Positions 28,712 to 40,600 are shown, counted from the first letter of the stretch. The stretch: 64,000 nucleotides of DNA from Tetradesmus obliquus (GCA_030272155.1 CP126195.1:1409001-1473000); one strand, 5' to 3'. Notes: a model not told the origin generated them from the sequence alone. Translations and numbers: made by a program.

Positions 28712-28913
28712 AGAGCTGTCCGCAGAGGCAGCTGAGCTGGCAGCCAAGCAGGCTGAGGCAGCAGCAAAGGAGAAGATCATTGCAGATGCTTTGAAGCAGG
28801 GTGATGCGGAGATGGCTGCAATTGACGCAATGGGTGAGGAGGATCTGCTGGCGAATCTGGATGCTGATGAGCTTGCAGCATTGGAGGCTGAGCTGGCAGA
28901 GCTAGAGGGCTGA
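27337..28913 (+). CDS. Ala/Ser-rich single-pass membrane protein, unknown function
   Basis: Exons 27337-28435 and 28714-28913 join in phase (G|AG) to give 432 aa. The N-terminal 280 residues are Ser/Ala-rich with basic patches (RRSGSWKMPWD, RRWSFGRQRSS), typical of phosphorylated disorder. A clear hydrophobic segment (LPAVLLLGLAAAAAAGGAVLLW, about residues 292-314) is followed by KRRG. A charged, Glu/Ala-rich helix follows (FDRELRRMEAEEKAMEAEAA, then AELAAKQAEAAAKEK) and the end is Leu/Glu-rich (ELAALEAELAELEG). The intron ends in a CTG tract whose last CAG is the acceptor. The positive-inside rule puts the coiled-coil-like tail in the cytosol. No family was recognised; a plastid or ER membrane tether is only a guess. 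Confidence 0.65.
28506..28535 (+). repeat. Copy of the exon 1 donor end
   Basis: CAGCAGGGAGAGGACGCAG|GTGCGG repeats the last bases and donor of exon 1 (28415-28440) about 95 bp into the intron. Confidence 0.75.
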
Positions 28914-28947
28914 GTCAGCAGCAGCAGCAGCCGCAGCAGCAGCAGCA

Positions 28948-29034
28948 GGTTGTCTGCATGCTGAGGTGCTTGCGAATCTGGATGCTGAGCAGCTGGCTGC
29001 ATTGGAAGCTGAGCTGGCAGAGCTAGAAGGCTGA
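28948..29034 (+). pseudogene. Duplicate of the membrane-protein C-terminus
   Basis: It encodes LANLDAEQLAALEAELAELEG and TGA again, directly after the true stop at 28911-28913 and a CAG tract. The reading is intact but truncated. Confidence 0.85.
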
Positions 29035-30401
29035 GTCAGCAGCAGCATGTATGCGTGCTGAGCGGACAATTGCTTTGCTGCTGAGGCGCTGATTGCTGCT
29101 GAGGAGGATGCAGTATTAGATACTATCTACTGCTGATAGTATCAACAACAGGTGGTTGAACATGGGCACATTTCGACGACAAATGAACCACAGTAGATGA
29201 ACACATGAACACATGTATGTGCATATGCAAACCAAACTTGAGGATCAACCCCACAAATAAGGCTGCACACCCTGTTGGGTTTCGTTGCATGGTGTTGGCT
29301 CAGCAGGCTGCTCTGGTGCGAAGTCAACTGGTGGCGCGCTGTTGCACATGATGAGATGCGGATGGGATGAGGTGCAGTGCACACAAACGCATGACTTGAT
29401 GAAATTGACGTAGCATGCATTGTGGTGACACGTTGCTGGTGTCTAGTTGCATGTTTGATGCATCGCGTATGCTGCGCATGCAGTGGTGCCCTTGCAGGCA
29501 TGTCAATCACCGTGCACATCTGCTGCCAGAGCTATAGCAGCATGATCCACAATGATTGCAGATTGATGTTACACAAGATGTGCAGCTAACACAGGTTGGG
29601 GCGTTGATTTTAGATGTAGCACGCAGAGATCCATGCAGATCAGACTGCTTGCAAGGCTGTGTAGGATCCTGCAGTTAGTTCCGAAATTATAGCAGGCGTG
29701 TGCAGGTTACATACTGCCAGGGTCTCGGGTTTTTTCCAGGGCATGCTTGCTGAGTGCTGGCTGTTCTGCATTTTGGTGAGTTGCGCCCTTTGCGCGTGTG
29801 CACGTCTGCTTGGTGTTATCTACGCATAGCTGAGTGTAAAGATTTGCAGGAAGCCTTCTGAGCTGAGACCACTTCACAATGCATAGCTGAGTCGTGCGGC
29901 CTGTGCTTTCAAGGATGTCGCCCCTCCATATATCCAGCTTGTTCCGTCGCAGCTGCGCAGCTTGCTGTTACCTGACAGCTGACAGCTGACTAACGCTGAT
30001 TGCGGTGTTCCAAGCCATCAGCAACTGGCAGCTGCTGCACCATGTCCCAACTCAACCGTCCGTAACGCCAGCAATAATATATATGGCAACAGTTACACCA
30101 CAGGCAGGACGCGCCTGCCGGCCAGCCAGCAGTAGCGCCTGCTACTGCTGCAGCAACAGCTGGCAAGCAGCCGCCATCCAACTACCCCCTGCACCCACAC
30201 GCTGCTGCTGCTGCAAGCGGGACGCAAGGCGCCAGCACCAGCATCTGCTGAGCTGCTGCATGCTCTGCTCTCTACTGCCCGCCTGCTGCCTGACTCCAGG
30301 GCAGCCGACAAGCCATGGGACGCCCTTGCAGGAAACGCCAGCTGCTTGCAGGAAACTTGCGAGAAACTGCGTTTGCCTGCAGGAACTTGCAGGAAACCCG
30401 T
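29035..30401. other. Unassigned intergenic region
   Basis: It holds the 3' flanks of the membrane-protein gene and of eS26. No gene or structured repeat was recognised. CTG tracts are nearly absent between about 29,150 and 30,100, unlike the rest of the window. Confidence 0.4.
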
Positions 30402-30681
30402 TTACTGCTTGTCCTTGGGCTTGTTGTCCTCCCTGGGCCTGAAGCGCTTGGGCGGCTCCCTGTTACGGCGGTCCTTCCTGCTGCGCACGCGCACCACCTT
30501 GGAGTGGATGGCGGCGCTGACGCAGTAGTAGACCTTGCGGTAGATCTTGGGCAGCACGTAGCCTGCAGGACAGCAATGAGCGGCGGCGGCGGCGGCAGCA
30601 GCAGTAGCAAAACATCAGCAAAGCAGTAGTGGCAGACCTTGCGGTAAATCTTGGGCAGCACGTAGCCTGCAGCGGTGACAG

Positions 30682-30729
<48 letters not shown>

Positions 30730-32649
30730 CAAGCACAACAAGGGGCTTGCGAGGATGTGATGCCCGCTGCACACGCGAGCCAGCACAACAGCCACGACAT
30801 AGAAATGGCAAGTCAACATGAGGTTGTTGCAAGCTGGAATTGGTGGGGGCGTGTGCAGGTGCTTTGTGCCAGCAGCACCACCTGCAGGTCATCTGACAAG
30901 TCATCCGGCTTGAAAATCTTGCAGGGTGATGATGTTGGGCTGCATTAACTGATAGCAGGCACGGCCGCAACCATGACACTGCCAGTGGCTGACGAAGCGG
31001 TGATATGCTGATCAAGATGTGCAATGCAAGCAAGTTGTAGACACCTGCACTATATGGTGTTGCACGGCAATGCAGGCTAGGTGAACCGCAGCATTCTTTC
31101 AATTGCATAGTGAAAATGCAAGAGTGGTCCAGAATCCGGGATCATGCCTGGTTGCAGCCTGGCGCTGGCACGACCTCATGCAATCTTGCACAAGCATGAT
31201 TCTTTCAATGGCATAGTGAAAAGGCAAGAGTGATCCAGAATCCGGGATCATGCCTGGTTGCAGCCTGGCGCTGGCACGACCTCATGCAATCTTGCACAAG
31301 CATGATTCTTTCAATTGCATAGTAAAAAGGCAAGAGTGATCCAGAATCCGGGATCATGCCTGGTTGCAGCCTGGCGCTGGCACGACCTCATGCAATCTTG
31401 CACAAGCATGAAGAACAACACCCAGGTGTCCACAAAAATAAACCGCTGCTGCTGTTGCTGGTTGCACGAGGGGCACTGCTCCTGGTGCGCATGGTCTGTC
31501 TGCCAGCTGCACCTGACTCGCGGTGCGTGCTGTAGCCTCTGCTGCTGCTGCGCCTGCGACAACATGCTTGCTGCTTGCTGGCTGCCCCCAGCGGCAGCAG
31601 GACCACTACCTGCAGATGTGGTCTGCAAGCAGCAGCGACTGCGGCTGCTGTAGCTGTTGCTGCATGGTGGGGCTGCTGCATGGCTGCACCGGCCACGTCG
31701 CCACGCATGCACAGACAAGCACCCATATCGCAGATAAGCTGCCCATGCTGCCTGCGCGCAAAGCTGCTGTCTGCTGCTCGCTGCATAGGGATGGCTGACA
31801 GGGAAACGAACTGCTACTACTGCTGCTGCTGCTGGTGATGATGATGTGCTGCACATGCTGGCCGCGGCATAGCACCCTGCGGCAGCTGCTGCTGCACAGC
31901 CACTAAGCTGCTGAGCTCGTCTATTCTTGTCGTCAAGCAGCTGCTGTTGCCCTGCAACCGCTGCGGCCCTGCAACCGCTGCTGCAATCGCTGCTGCCCCT
32001 GGATATTTGCAGCTTCACAGACTTCCCTCCTGATGCAGCCACTGATGCAGCCACTGATGGCAGGACGATGCTGCTGCCGCTGTTTCCAGTGTACACTGTG
32101 TCATTGGAGCTAACTCAGCTGTTGCTGTAGTTGCTGTCCTTGCCGCTCATGCACTGCCTGCTGCTGCCAGTCCTGCTGCTGCTGCCGCTCCTGGTGCCAT
32201 GCAAGAGCCTGTTGCGCTTTAGTTGCGCCCATCCGTCAACACACCAACATGAACACGGAAACAAACGGAAACCAGCCACAGATCACAGCCCTGACTGTCT
32301 CTTTTGCAGAGTCTGCTGCTCACCATCGAACACAGAGGAGTCCTGGATATCACGGATGGCAGATGCATCCACGATGTTCCTGACAATAAAGCGCTTGATG
32401 GCCTTGTCCTTAGGGACCATGACGCCGGAGGCCTCGCAGCGCACGCGCCGCACCTGCAAGCAACCAGCCAGGCCCGTCACTTCACTGCTGATCGCACTCA
32501 GGACTCCACAGCCATCTTACGATCTCCTTTCAGCTCCTAAACTGGTGACATGTGCATTGCCGCCCACAGGAGTCAGCTGGGAAGCTTGTTTTACTCACAA
32601 GGCCACGGCCGGACTTGTTGCGCCCGGAGTTCCTGCGCTTCTTCGTCAT
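30402..32649 (-). CDS. RPS26: 40S ribosomal protein eS26
   Basis: Exons 32649-32599, 32453-32324 and 30562-30402 join in phase to give 113 aa, the normal eS26 length. Landmarks: [36 protein letters not shown], then [28 protein letters not shown] and PPKRFRP. eS26 sits at the mRNA exit channel of the small subunit. The zinc pairs usual in the family are incomplete: the first pair reads C-E-A-S and the second C-V-S-A, so only the first cysteine of each remains. Intron 2 is about 1.76 kb and contains a 106-bp triplication and a partial copy of exon 3. Confidence 0.9.
30629..30690 (-). repeat. Partial copy of eS26 exon 3 start
   Basis: AGGCTACGTGCTGCCCAAGA and following bases encode [10 protein letters not shown] again upstream of the true exon, preceded in sense by about 18 CTG units (30675-30728). 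The copy diverges after the shared 5' end. Confidence 0.8.
31093..31410. repeat. 106-bp tandem repeat, three copies
   Basis: Units start at 31093, 31199 and 31305 and are nearly identical (ATTCTTTCAATTGCATAGTG... to ...CTTGCACAAGCATG). The array lies in eS26 intron 2. The unit has no CTG tract and no exon similarity. Confidence 0.9.
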
Positions 32650-33838
32650 CTTGACTGTTTTGGCTCAGAAAAAGAGGGAGCAGTGTAGGGCAGTGCACGC
32701 ACTTGAGCGAACAGACAGTCGAGTGGGGGCTGGGGTTCGGGGTTCTCTTTTGTTCTCGCTGCTGCAGTCAGGAGCGTCTACGTCTGTTGCACCGCTTCTG
32801 ACCCGACGTCAATCTTGATTGTAATGTTTGTGGCTGCAGCTGTCCAGCAGGCTGCTTGCACGAAACTTCACAGGCAGTTCAGTAGCCACTGAGCTAGGTG
32901 CTTGGTCCAGCAAACAGGGACTCGCGTCGTGCCATCAGCTGCTGCCACTGCACTGGCATCTGCTGGTATTGTCTCACAAACTGCGCACTCATTTGGCAGT
33001 GCAGCCTGCTGGTGGCAGTACAGGGGTGCTGTGCATGCCTGCAGTACTGTGTCCTTTCTTCACTCGAGTGCAGATAACTTTTTTGCTGCTACGGAGATGC
33101 ATAGCAGCTGAGCCTATAACAACACCGATGCTCAGCATGTCCTGGCTGTACAGCAGCCTGCTGAGAGCAGCAACATGGGCACATATTGCTGCTCTGAGTG
33201 CTGTCAGGGCCACAAACCTAGTAGGCTGCTGTGACCTGCAGTGAATCAGCTGCGCATGTAGAGTTTCGCAGACATATGCTGATCATTCACTGCACGCTGA
33301 GCCTTTCAGCTAGCCGCTGGCAAAGGTTCAGGTCTCAGCTGCCCACACAAGCCTGCTGATGCTAGCCTGGCCTGAGGCAATGTGACAGTATTATGAATTG
33401 CAGAAAGACATTACAGCAGCCTCAGCCTCAGCATCTGCATGTTGCTGACAACCAAGCCATCGTGTGACGCCATGTGCCTTGCAAACAAGTGGCAGCCTGT
33501 TACAAGCGCACAGCTCTTCACAGCACTGCATGTCAGCCAGGTGCAGTGCATGGCATGCTGTTGACATTCAGACTCAAGCGCGGTGGCAGTAGGATCTGCA
33601 GTAGCAACAGCAGCAGCTGCATCGTCGGCAGCTGGCATGCTGCGCAACTGTTGCTGCAACAGCATGTTACGCTAGACACATTGGCAAGGGGCAGCCATCA
33701 GAAGGATGAGATGGGGCTTCTTGGAGTTGGTGCGGCTTTTTCCCTGTCCAAGATACTACCTTGATTATAGACTCCTTTATTGGGGCGGCTGGCACTGAGT
33801 GTTGGTCGGGTGTGTGCAGCACGCAATTGAGCTGTAGC
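32650..33838. other. eS26 upstream region
   Basis: It should contain the eS26 promoter. No coding segment was recognised. Open frames here are short and lack family motifs. Confidence 0.35.
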
Positions 33839-33846
33839 ACACCAAG

Positions 33847-34213
33847 CAGGGTAGCACGAAACGCGTGTTTTGGCCAATTCAAAACGTTTCAAACGCGTTT
33901 CAAAACGTTTCGTTTCGAAACGAGCTGAAACGCGCTTGTGACAGGGCAGTACTCCCAGCCTGAGGCACAGGCCCTGTAGCATGTACTGCCTTCATCGTGA
34001 AGCGCTATGAATCATAGCCTATGATGAAGTGAAGACACCAAAACATGTATGTTTCAGCTTTCTCGACCAGATCGGGCCCTTTGCGACGTGATTGCAGTGC
34101 AAACATGGGGTTTCCCGCGCACGTTTCATGTGAGTGGCATGAAAATCGAAACGTTTCAAACGCGTGTCGAAACGAAACGTTTCGCAACGTTCGAAACGTT
34201 TCGTGCTACCCTG
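33847..34213. mobile_element. hAT-type MITE, 367 bp
   Basis: A perfect 17-bp terminal inverted repeat (CAGGGTAGCACGAAACG at 33847-33863; its complement at 34197-34213) is flanked by the 8-bp direct repeat ACACCAAG (33839-33846 and 34214-34221). A CAGGG terminus with an 8-bp duplication is diagnostic of the hAT superfamily. Both subterminal regions are packed with GAAACG/CGTTTC motifs, which in hAT elements often bind transposase. There is no coding capacity. Confidence 0.88.
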
Positions 34214-34221
34214 ACACCAAG

Positions 34222-34930
34222 GGGGTGTGGGGGTTCAACTCCCCTGCTTATTTTTTGGTCCGGGAGCTGGGCACCTCCTGTATAGGGTGTTGTGACGTGT
34301 TCTGCTGGTGAGGCACTGCCTCCCGCTCCCGACAATTGGGCTTGCCCAATTGTGCTGTGGTAGCGAGCCAGTAGGATTCCGTCCCCCCTGGTAACAAAAA
34401 AAGGATGAGATGCAATCCATATGACACCATGCACCAAGAGCTCAGCCTCTGCTGCATCCTGCGTGGCGTCATTCTGGATCAGCATTGCTTGAAGGTGCGC
34501 AGCTGTGCATGACCAGCGTCCTTGGGATCCTGGCTTTGTCTATCCGTTCTTTTGCATCCGCAGCATGCAACGTCAAGGCATGCAACCATCACAGTGCAAA
34601 GCACAACATGTACATTGAAAACTCTTCCTTTACACAAGCAGCGAAACATACACCAGCTCCAGCGACTCGCACGGTGGGTGCCCAACTGCTCTTCTACTCA
34701 CTTGCCGCCCCTGCCAGGGGCGACTGCAGTGCAGCCGCTTGCACCGCGGCGGACAACATGCAGCTGCAGACTGCCGCCACAACATAACACGAAACAGCAC
34801 AACCACGCGAACGCCTTTACTGTAGGTTTCTTGGATGCTTCGACAGCCTGCTTGCATGCAACTGATGCAATTCCTGTGTCAATAACACTACTCAGCTGAT
34901 GCCAACGAGCTGCAGCTCTTCCCACCGCAC
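34222..34930. other. Intergenic region with a short perfect hairpin
   Basis: ACAATTGGGC, TT, GCCCAATTGT near 34331-34352 forms a 10-bp stem. A GGTTCAACTCC sequence near 34231-34241 matches a Pol III B box and is followed by a T run, but no full tRNA can be folded around it. No protein gene was recognised. Confidence 0.35.
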
Positions 34931-34934
34931 CACA

Positions 34935-35050
34935 CAGCTGCTGCCCAATTCAGCTCGCCTGCTGCTGCTGCCGCCGCTGCCGCTACCACTGCCGCTGTGG
35001 CGCCTGCTGGCCCGCACTGTACTCCCAGCTGCTGCTCAGCCCAATTTGAA

Positions 35051-35085
<35 letters not shown>

Positions 35086-35185
35086 GGCCGGCATGCCACA
35101 ACTGCGCCTGCTGCCCAGCCGCCCTCTTGCGGCAACCCTGCTGCAGCCGCTGCATCAGCCCTCTGGCCCCAGCTGCTCAGCCCAA
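34935..35185 (-). repeat. Duplicated C-terminal segment of the uL22m gene
   Basis: Downstream of the uL22m stop the sequence repeats its 3' end: the CTGCTCAGCCCAA box recurs about twice, and GCAGCCGCTGCATCAGCCCTC near 35140 mirrors GCAGCCGTTGCATCAGCGGC near 35280. CTG tracts lie between. Confidence 0.6.
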
Positions 35186-35186
35186 C

Positions 35187-35927
35187 TCAGATCGGCAGCT
35201 GCTGCTGCTGCCGCCGCCGCTGCCACGACTGCAGCTGCTGCGCCTGCTGCCCCACCGCCCGCCCCCGCCGGCCGTCCTGCAGCCGTTGCATCAGCGGCGC
35301 CACATGCAGCGGCCTTCTCCGCAGCACCTTCTTCGCTGCTTCAGCGCCCTGCTTCTCGTCCAGCTGCCGCACTGTCACATTGAGGTGGCTGTAGCGAGTC
35401 TCTTTCACGCCTGTGTTTCCTCGCCCCATGATAGCCATGTATTTGCGGTAGCGGCCCTTTGTCACGAATGCCTCGTGCACGTAGAGCTTTGCAGGATCGC
35501 CGCCCGCGCAGATCGCATTGTTGCGCGCATTTGCGACCGCATGCAGCACGAAGACGGCTGCCTTTTTTGGGTTTGCGGACAGCTGAGACAGTGCGTCGTC
35601 ACAAAAGCTCTTGCGCACCATGCGCAGCACAAAATCAAGCTTCTTCCAGCCGACCTGGACGTTCCGGCGCCTGCAGACGCCCTCAATAGGGCCAAGCCGC
35701 CGCTGCTGCTGTTGCTGCTGGAGCGGCGACGGATGCTCCGCTGCTGGCGCTGCTGCTGCAGGGACTGCTGCTGTTGGGGATGTCAGGCTGCTGCTGCTGC
35801 TGCTGCTGCTTGCAGAGGTGGCTAGCGACCTGCAGCTGAGCAGTTGCACAGCTGATGCCAGCTGCGCATGGCTGCCGGTGCTGCTGCTACTGCTGAGTTG
35901 CTGCACCTGCAATTTTAATGTTTTCAT
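35187..35927 (-). CDS. Mitochondrial-type large-subunit ribosomal protein uL22
   Basis: A single open frame of 246 aa from an ATG at 35927. The first 70 residues are Ser/Leu/Arg-rich without acids, as in mitochondrial presequences. The core (about residues 85-195) has the L22 signature: the helix FVLRMVRKSFCDDALSQL, SANPKKAAVFVLHAVANA, the extension YVHEAFVTKGRYRKY and the hook ending YSHLNVTVRQL. uL22 lines the nascent-chain exit tunnel. A bacterial-like plastid paralogue is the alternative, but plastid L22 is often organelle-encoded and the presequence looks mitochondrial. The Gln/Arg-rich last 40 residues lie in a repeat-prone region and may not be conserved. Confidence 0.8.
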   Translation of the reverse strand: MKTLKLQVQQLSSSSSTGSHAQLASAVQLLSCRSLATSASSSSSSSSLTSPTAAVPAAAAPAAEHPSPLQQQQQQRRLGPIEGVCRRRNVQVGWKKLDFVLRMVRKSFCDDALSQLSANPKKAAVFVLHAVANARNNAICAGGDPAKLYVHEAFVTKGRYRKYMAIMGRGNTGVKETRYSHLNVTVRQLDEKQGAEAAKKVLRRRPLHVAPLMQRLQDGRRGRAVGQQAQQLQSWQRRRQQQQLPI

Positions 35928-36931
35928 GGATAGGCAAGTATCACGAGAAGCAGCAGGGGGGCAGGTGGCACAGGATCTGAGAGAAGCGCAGAAATTCGTC
36001 AGGCACTTGACGTCAATGGCACACTACTGCTGGCGGGGCCGTGTTCAAACGCTTAAGCCTGTTAAGCTCGAAGCATCCAGCAGGTTCAGGATTCTCAGCC
36101 TTCAACAAAACAGAGAAAGGCTCGCTGGAATTCAGATCTCTCAGGCACACACTCACTTGGTAGCATGCTGCGACGCTGTACTGTGCTGCCTGCTGTTGCC
36201 AGACACTGCTGCTCAGGCTGCTTGTTATACCTGCAGCAAGAAAACGTCTCAGCAGTGGTGACGGTATGCAGTGCTAGTTGCAGCTCGAGATGCCCGCTGA
36301 CACCCACGTTGCACTGCTGCTGCTGTGACGTGCTGCTGCTGCTGCACAGCGCCGGCTGCCAGCAGCGAGCGATGAGCTTGCAGCAGCACAGCTGCAGCAC
36401 GACCGAGACGTTGCATTGTTCCTGGAATCGGATCTAGCTGCGAGTCCTGGTCTGTAACTTGGCAAGTGCGAGTATTTGCAAGGGTCCCGAGACGATGCTG
36501 CTGGCTTGTGATCGAGCAAAATCAACTCAGTGCTGCCCGAATCAATTGTGTTACATAAGCAGTGTGCAATCTTCGTACTGTGTTATGGCCAAAGCCCTGG
36601 TTTGTACTGCTCTCTGCTCGTGCTCGCTGGTTGCGTCCGTATCTACTCAGACCGTCTAGTCAAATGTGTCAAAGCAATAAGTTGATGAGGTTGATCACGT
36701 GACCAGACTCCTGCAGTGGGTGCAGGACATCACCAACCGTTCATTGCTGTGCTAAACTCACACAGCAGCACACGACAACAGCTATCCGTGATGCTGAGCA
36801 GCACTCATGTCTAGATCACCGAACTCAGTCGATCGTGCAGCTGCCACGCACAGCTGAGCAGCAAGCAAGGCCAGGGCCTGCAGCAGCAGGCACATCAGTG
36901 CTGCTGCTGACGCAGAGCCAGCAGCAACGCC
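35928..36931. promoter_or_regulatory. Divergent intergenic region between uL22m and TWD40-2
   Basis: Both genes read away from this 1-kb interval, so it should contain both promoters. No individual element is claimed. Confidence 0.35.
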
Positions 36932-37617
36932 ATGGTTGAGACATCAACAGCAGCACCGGCTGCTGATTTCGTGAGGCTGGAGGCAGCAGGGCATGTGGAC
37001 TGCGCTACGCTGCTGCCGGTGAGGGCTGCTGCTGCATCAGTTGCTTCAGCTTTCCAGCATGGTCACAGCTGCAGCTGCAGCTGCTGTCTTGCTTGCTTGG
37101 CTGGTGCCAGCACCACAATCGGCATACTCAGCAGCAGCATGTTCTAGCGATCGTATGACAGCACTTTGTAAAGCTGACTCAAAGGTTCTACATAAAGAAC
37201 GAGATGACCTGCATGCAGGCACTCCTGCAGAGTCTGTGGGTGTGTGGCACCACTGCCAGCAGCTGCTTCGTAACTTGGATTGCACACGACATGTTGCTGT
37301 ACAGAGTGCGCACTGCACCTGGTATGCCAAAAGCTGATTGCTGATCAAACATAATACGGTGCTCCAAAGCACTGCTGCAGTGCTGCTTCAACACCCAAGT
37401 TCTACTACATTGCATGGCGGAATGCGCTGCAGCGTCCGTTGCAGCAGCGCCCACATCCTCTGCGCTTCTGTTACCACTGAATCGGCACTGTGCTGTTCAT
37501 TTACTTGTGATTGTGTTTTCTACTGCGCCCAGGTGGAGGTGGCCAGCCTGCCCCGGGGGCTGCACCCGCGCTGCGTTGCCTTCCACCCCCTGAAGCCCCT
37601 GCTGGCAGTGGTGAGGC

Positions 37618-37656
<39 letters not shown>

Positions 37657-40600
37657 TGCTGAGGACAGCAGCAGCAGCAGCGTCGCAGCAGCAGCAGCGG
37701 CAGCAGCTGCAGCAGCAGGAGTGTGCTGAGGAGACAGCAGCGCTGTATGCCACACATACATCCTACTGCTGGTTGACAGGCACAGCAAGACTGAAGCAGT
37801 AGTACGCACAGCATCAGCATCAGCAGCGGGGCCAGCAGCAGGGCAGCAGCACAGTGCCAGGGGCGAGCTGTGCCGGGGGCTATGACCAGCAAGCTGTGAT
37901 AGGAGAGCACGCCAAACCCAAGTATAGCATGGTTGTGTTGTGCCGCGTGCTTGCAGGGCGTGGCCAGCTGTGTAGGGGGCTATGACCTGGTCAGCAGCGT
38001 GCGTTGGTACAGAACACGAGTACAGACTAACACAGGTAGTTGTGTGTGTTGTGCCGCATGCTTGCAGGGTGTGGCGAGCTGTGTGGGCGGCTATGACCTG
38101 GTCAGCGGGGTGCGGCTGGGCCGAGTGGAGCTGCGCACACCTGCAGTGGCGCTGACTTTTAGCAGGGACGGCTCGCTGCTGGTGGCGGCAACACAGGTGC
38201 GGCTGGTATAGACTTGCGAGCAGGGGTTTTTGTGTTGTTGTGTCGGGCTGGGCGGTATGGAGCTGCGCACCCCCGCAGTGGCGCTGACCTTTTCACGGGA
38301 CGGCTCGCTGCTGGTGGCAGCCACGCAGGTGCGGCTGGGTTTGTCAAGCAGCCCACGCTTGTGCTTACAAACAGGGGGGTTGTGCTGTCGTTGACAGTGA
38401 GCTTGCATGTTGCATGTAGCGTTTGAGCAAAGTGATTGTCATGGTGTGCTGGGCCGCGTGGAGCTGCGCACACCTGCAGTGGCGCTGACGTTTAGCAGGG
38501 ACGGCTCGATGCTGGTGGCGGCAACACAGGTGCGACACAGTTTCACATGTGTTATGTTGTGGTTGCAATAGTTTAATTGGATACAACAGCTGGCTGGAGT
38601 CGCCAGGCAGCAGGGACGGCTCGCTGCTGGTGGCGGCGACGCAGGTGCGGCTGGGTTCGCCAAGCAGCCTTCGGATGGTGGAAAGCAGGGTGTTTGTGTT
38701 GTTATTGTGTCATTCTGGGCCGTGTGAAGCTGCGCACGCCTGCCTGACCTTCAGCAGAGACAGCTCACTGCTGGTGGCAGCCACAAATGTGCGCTGTGGG
38801 TATGGTACATCGTGTGAGATACACACGTTGCACCGCGTCTTCTAGGGTGCGTCTCATTTCGGACATAGCAGCAAATGCTGCTGCTGCACCCACCATGTGC
38901 TGCTGCTGCTGCTGCTGCTGCTGCAGGAGTGGCACATCATCGGCATCAACACCTCCACGTGGCGCAGCAGGGTGCTGGCACCCATGACAGAGCCACGCAG
39001 CGGGCCCCTGGACAGCATCATGATGGCCATAACAGGGGTGAGCATGACATGTAACATGTTATAACATATGTTACATGACATTGAGATGCTTTGCAATTCC
39101 TTTGCTTGCTGATCCTGCTTAGGCAGGACTCCAGCGCTTGCTGCAGCACATGTGTGTTACTAACATGTCATGTAACATGTCACATATCAACCCTTCCTGC
39201 AGGGCTCCCGCCCGGTCGTCTTCTTCACGCGCTACGGCAAGAACAGCATCCGCATGGCAGTCAACAGCGGCACTGGGCCTGCGTCAGCAAAAGCTAAAGC
39301 AGCAGAGAAAAAGCTCAAATGGGGAGTGAAGCTGAGGCTAGATGTGAACAAGCCAGTGGTGGGGTTGGCAGCTCATCCCGGTGCGTCTCAGCTGATGGTG
39401 CTGTTTGACGATGGCAGCCTGAGGAGTTATGCGCTGACGCCATCTGGGCTGCAGATGATCTGGCCTTCCGCCTTCATGCTGCCAGGTGAGCAGTACCCCT
39501 TGTGGTTCAGGCTGTTTAGGGTTTTAGTGGCGGAATGGCTGGTAGTTTGTGTTATTATTCGTATCTTGCATGCTGAGCACGTGCATTGTTGCAAGTGCGC
39601 TTTGTGTGTCCCTTCTCCGGGCAATGCTGTTGCAGCAGCTGCGTTTTGTGTTGCAGCTGATTCACACTTGTGGTTTGTTACCAACTCAACAGCCAGGTGC
39701 TGCTGCTGCTGCTGCTGCTCCTCCTCCTGCTGCTCCTTGAACAAATACCGCAGGTGATGCTGCTGCGCTGGGCCGGCTGTCCCTCTCCCAGCCGCCCTGC
39801 CAGGCGCTGCCCCACCCCTTCATTGAGGGCGGCTGCCTGCTGGCGCTTGGCAGTGGCAGCGGCAGCCTGCTGCTGCTGGAGCTTGTCGGGAAAGCAGAGC
39901 CGCGGGTGCTGCTGAAGACCGTCATGCCTGGCAACGCGCCTGTGATCGGTCTGGGGCTGCAGCAGGTGGGTGCGGCGGCTGATGGTTTGTGCAGCAGTGC
40001 CTTCCTGGCCTTTCTGACATCGCACGGAACTCTCTTGCTGTACACCCTTTCAGATCTCTAATGATGTAACATACATTTGCGCGCTGCTGCGCACACAACG
40101 GCAGGCTGAGCGGCTGCTGCTGGCCTTCACTAGCTCAGCTGCAGGCCAGACAAATATTCAAAGCTGCAGGCTCCATATCAATATCCAAACAACTCTTTGT
40201 CTGTTGTGCTGCTGCTGCTGCCTCGCAGGCTGAGCGGCTGCTGCTGGCGTTCAGCAGCTCAGCTGGGGGTGCGCTGCAGGTGGCGGGCTGGCAGCTGCTG
40301 GACGCGCCGGTGGCTAAAAGCGCCTCAGCTCAAACCTCAGGTGGGCTGCCAACTCTCACTGCAGCTTTGCAAATTTTCGGCTGACATGCCAATTGAGCCT
40401 GCCTGATTTTTTGCTGCGTGGTCAGATGCTTGGTGCTGGGTATTGCCACAGCAAAACAGCGGCATCAGCAAACGATGCACTTTTCGTGTGTCACTGCATC
40501 CTAGGTCGCTAGGCAGTGCACCTGTTGAAACGAATTTGCTGATGGCTTCGTCCGTTTCATGATCAATGTTGTCCTGTTGTTTTACTGCTGTCTTCTGCTG

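Noticed and set aside
31311-32096. 261-codon minus-strand frame in the eS26 intron
   Set aside because: It lies wholly inside an intron, overlaps the 106-bp repeats and is built of Ser/Ala/Gln from CAG-rich DNA.
34215-34262. Possible tRNA or SINE (B-box-like GGTTCAACTCC followed by a T run)
   Set aside because: No acceptor stem, D-arm or anticodon arm can be built upstream, either with or without the MITE. The match may be chance.
34899-35825. 308-codon plus-strand frame opposite uL22m
   Set aside because: It is the antisense shadow of the uL22m gene and its 3' duplications; the minus-strand frame carries the L22 motifs.
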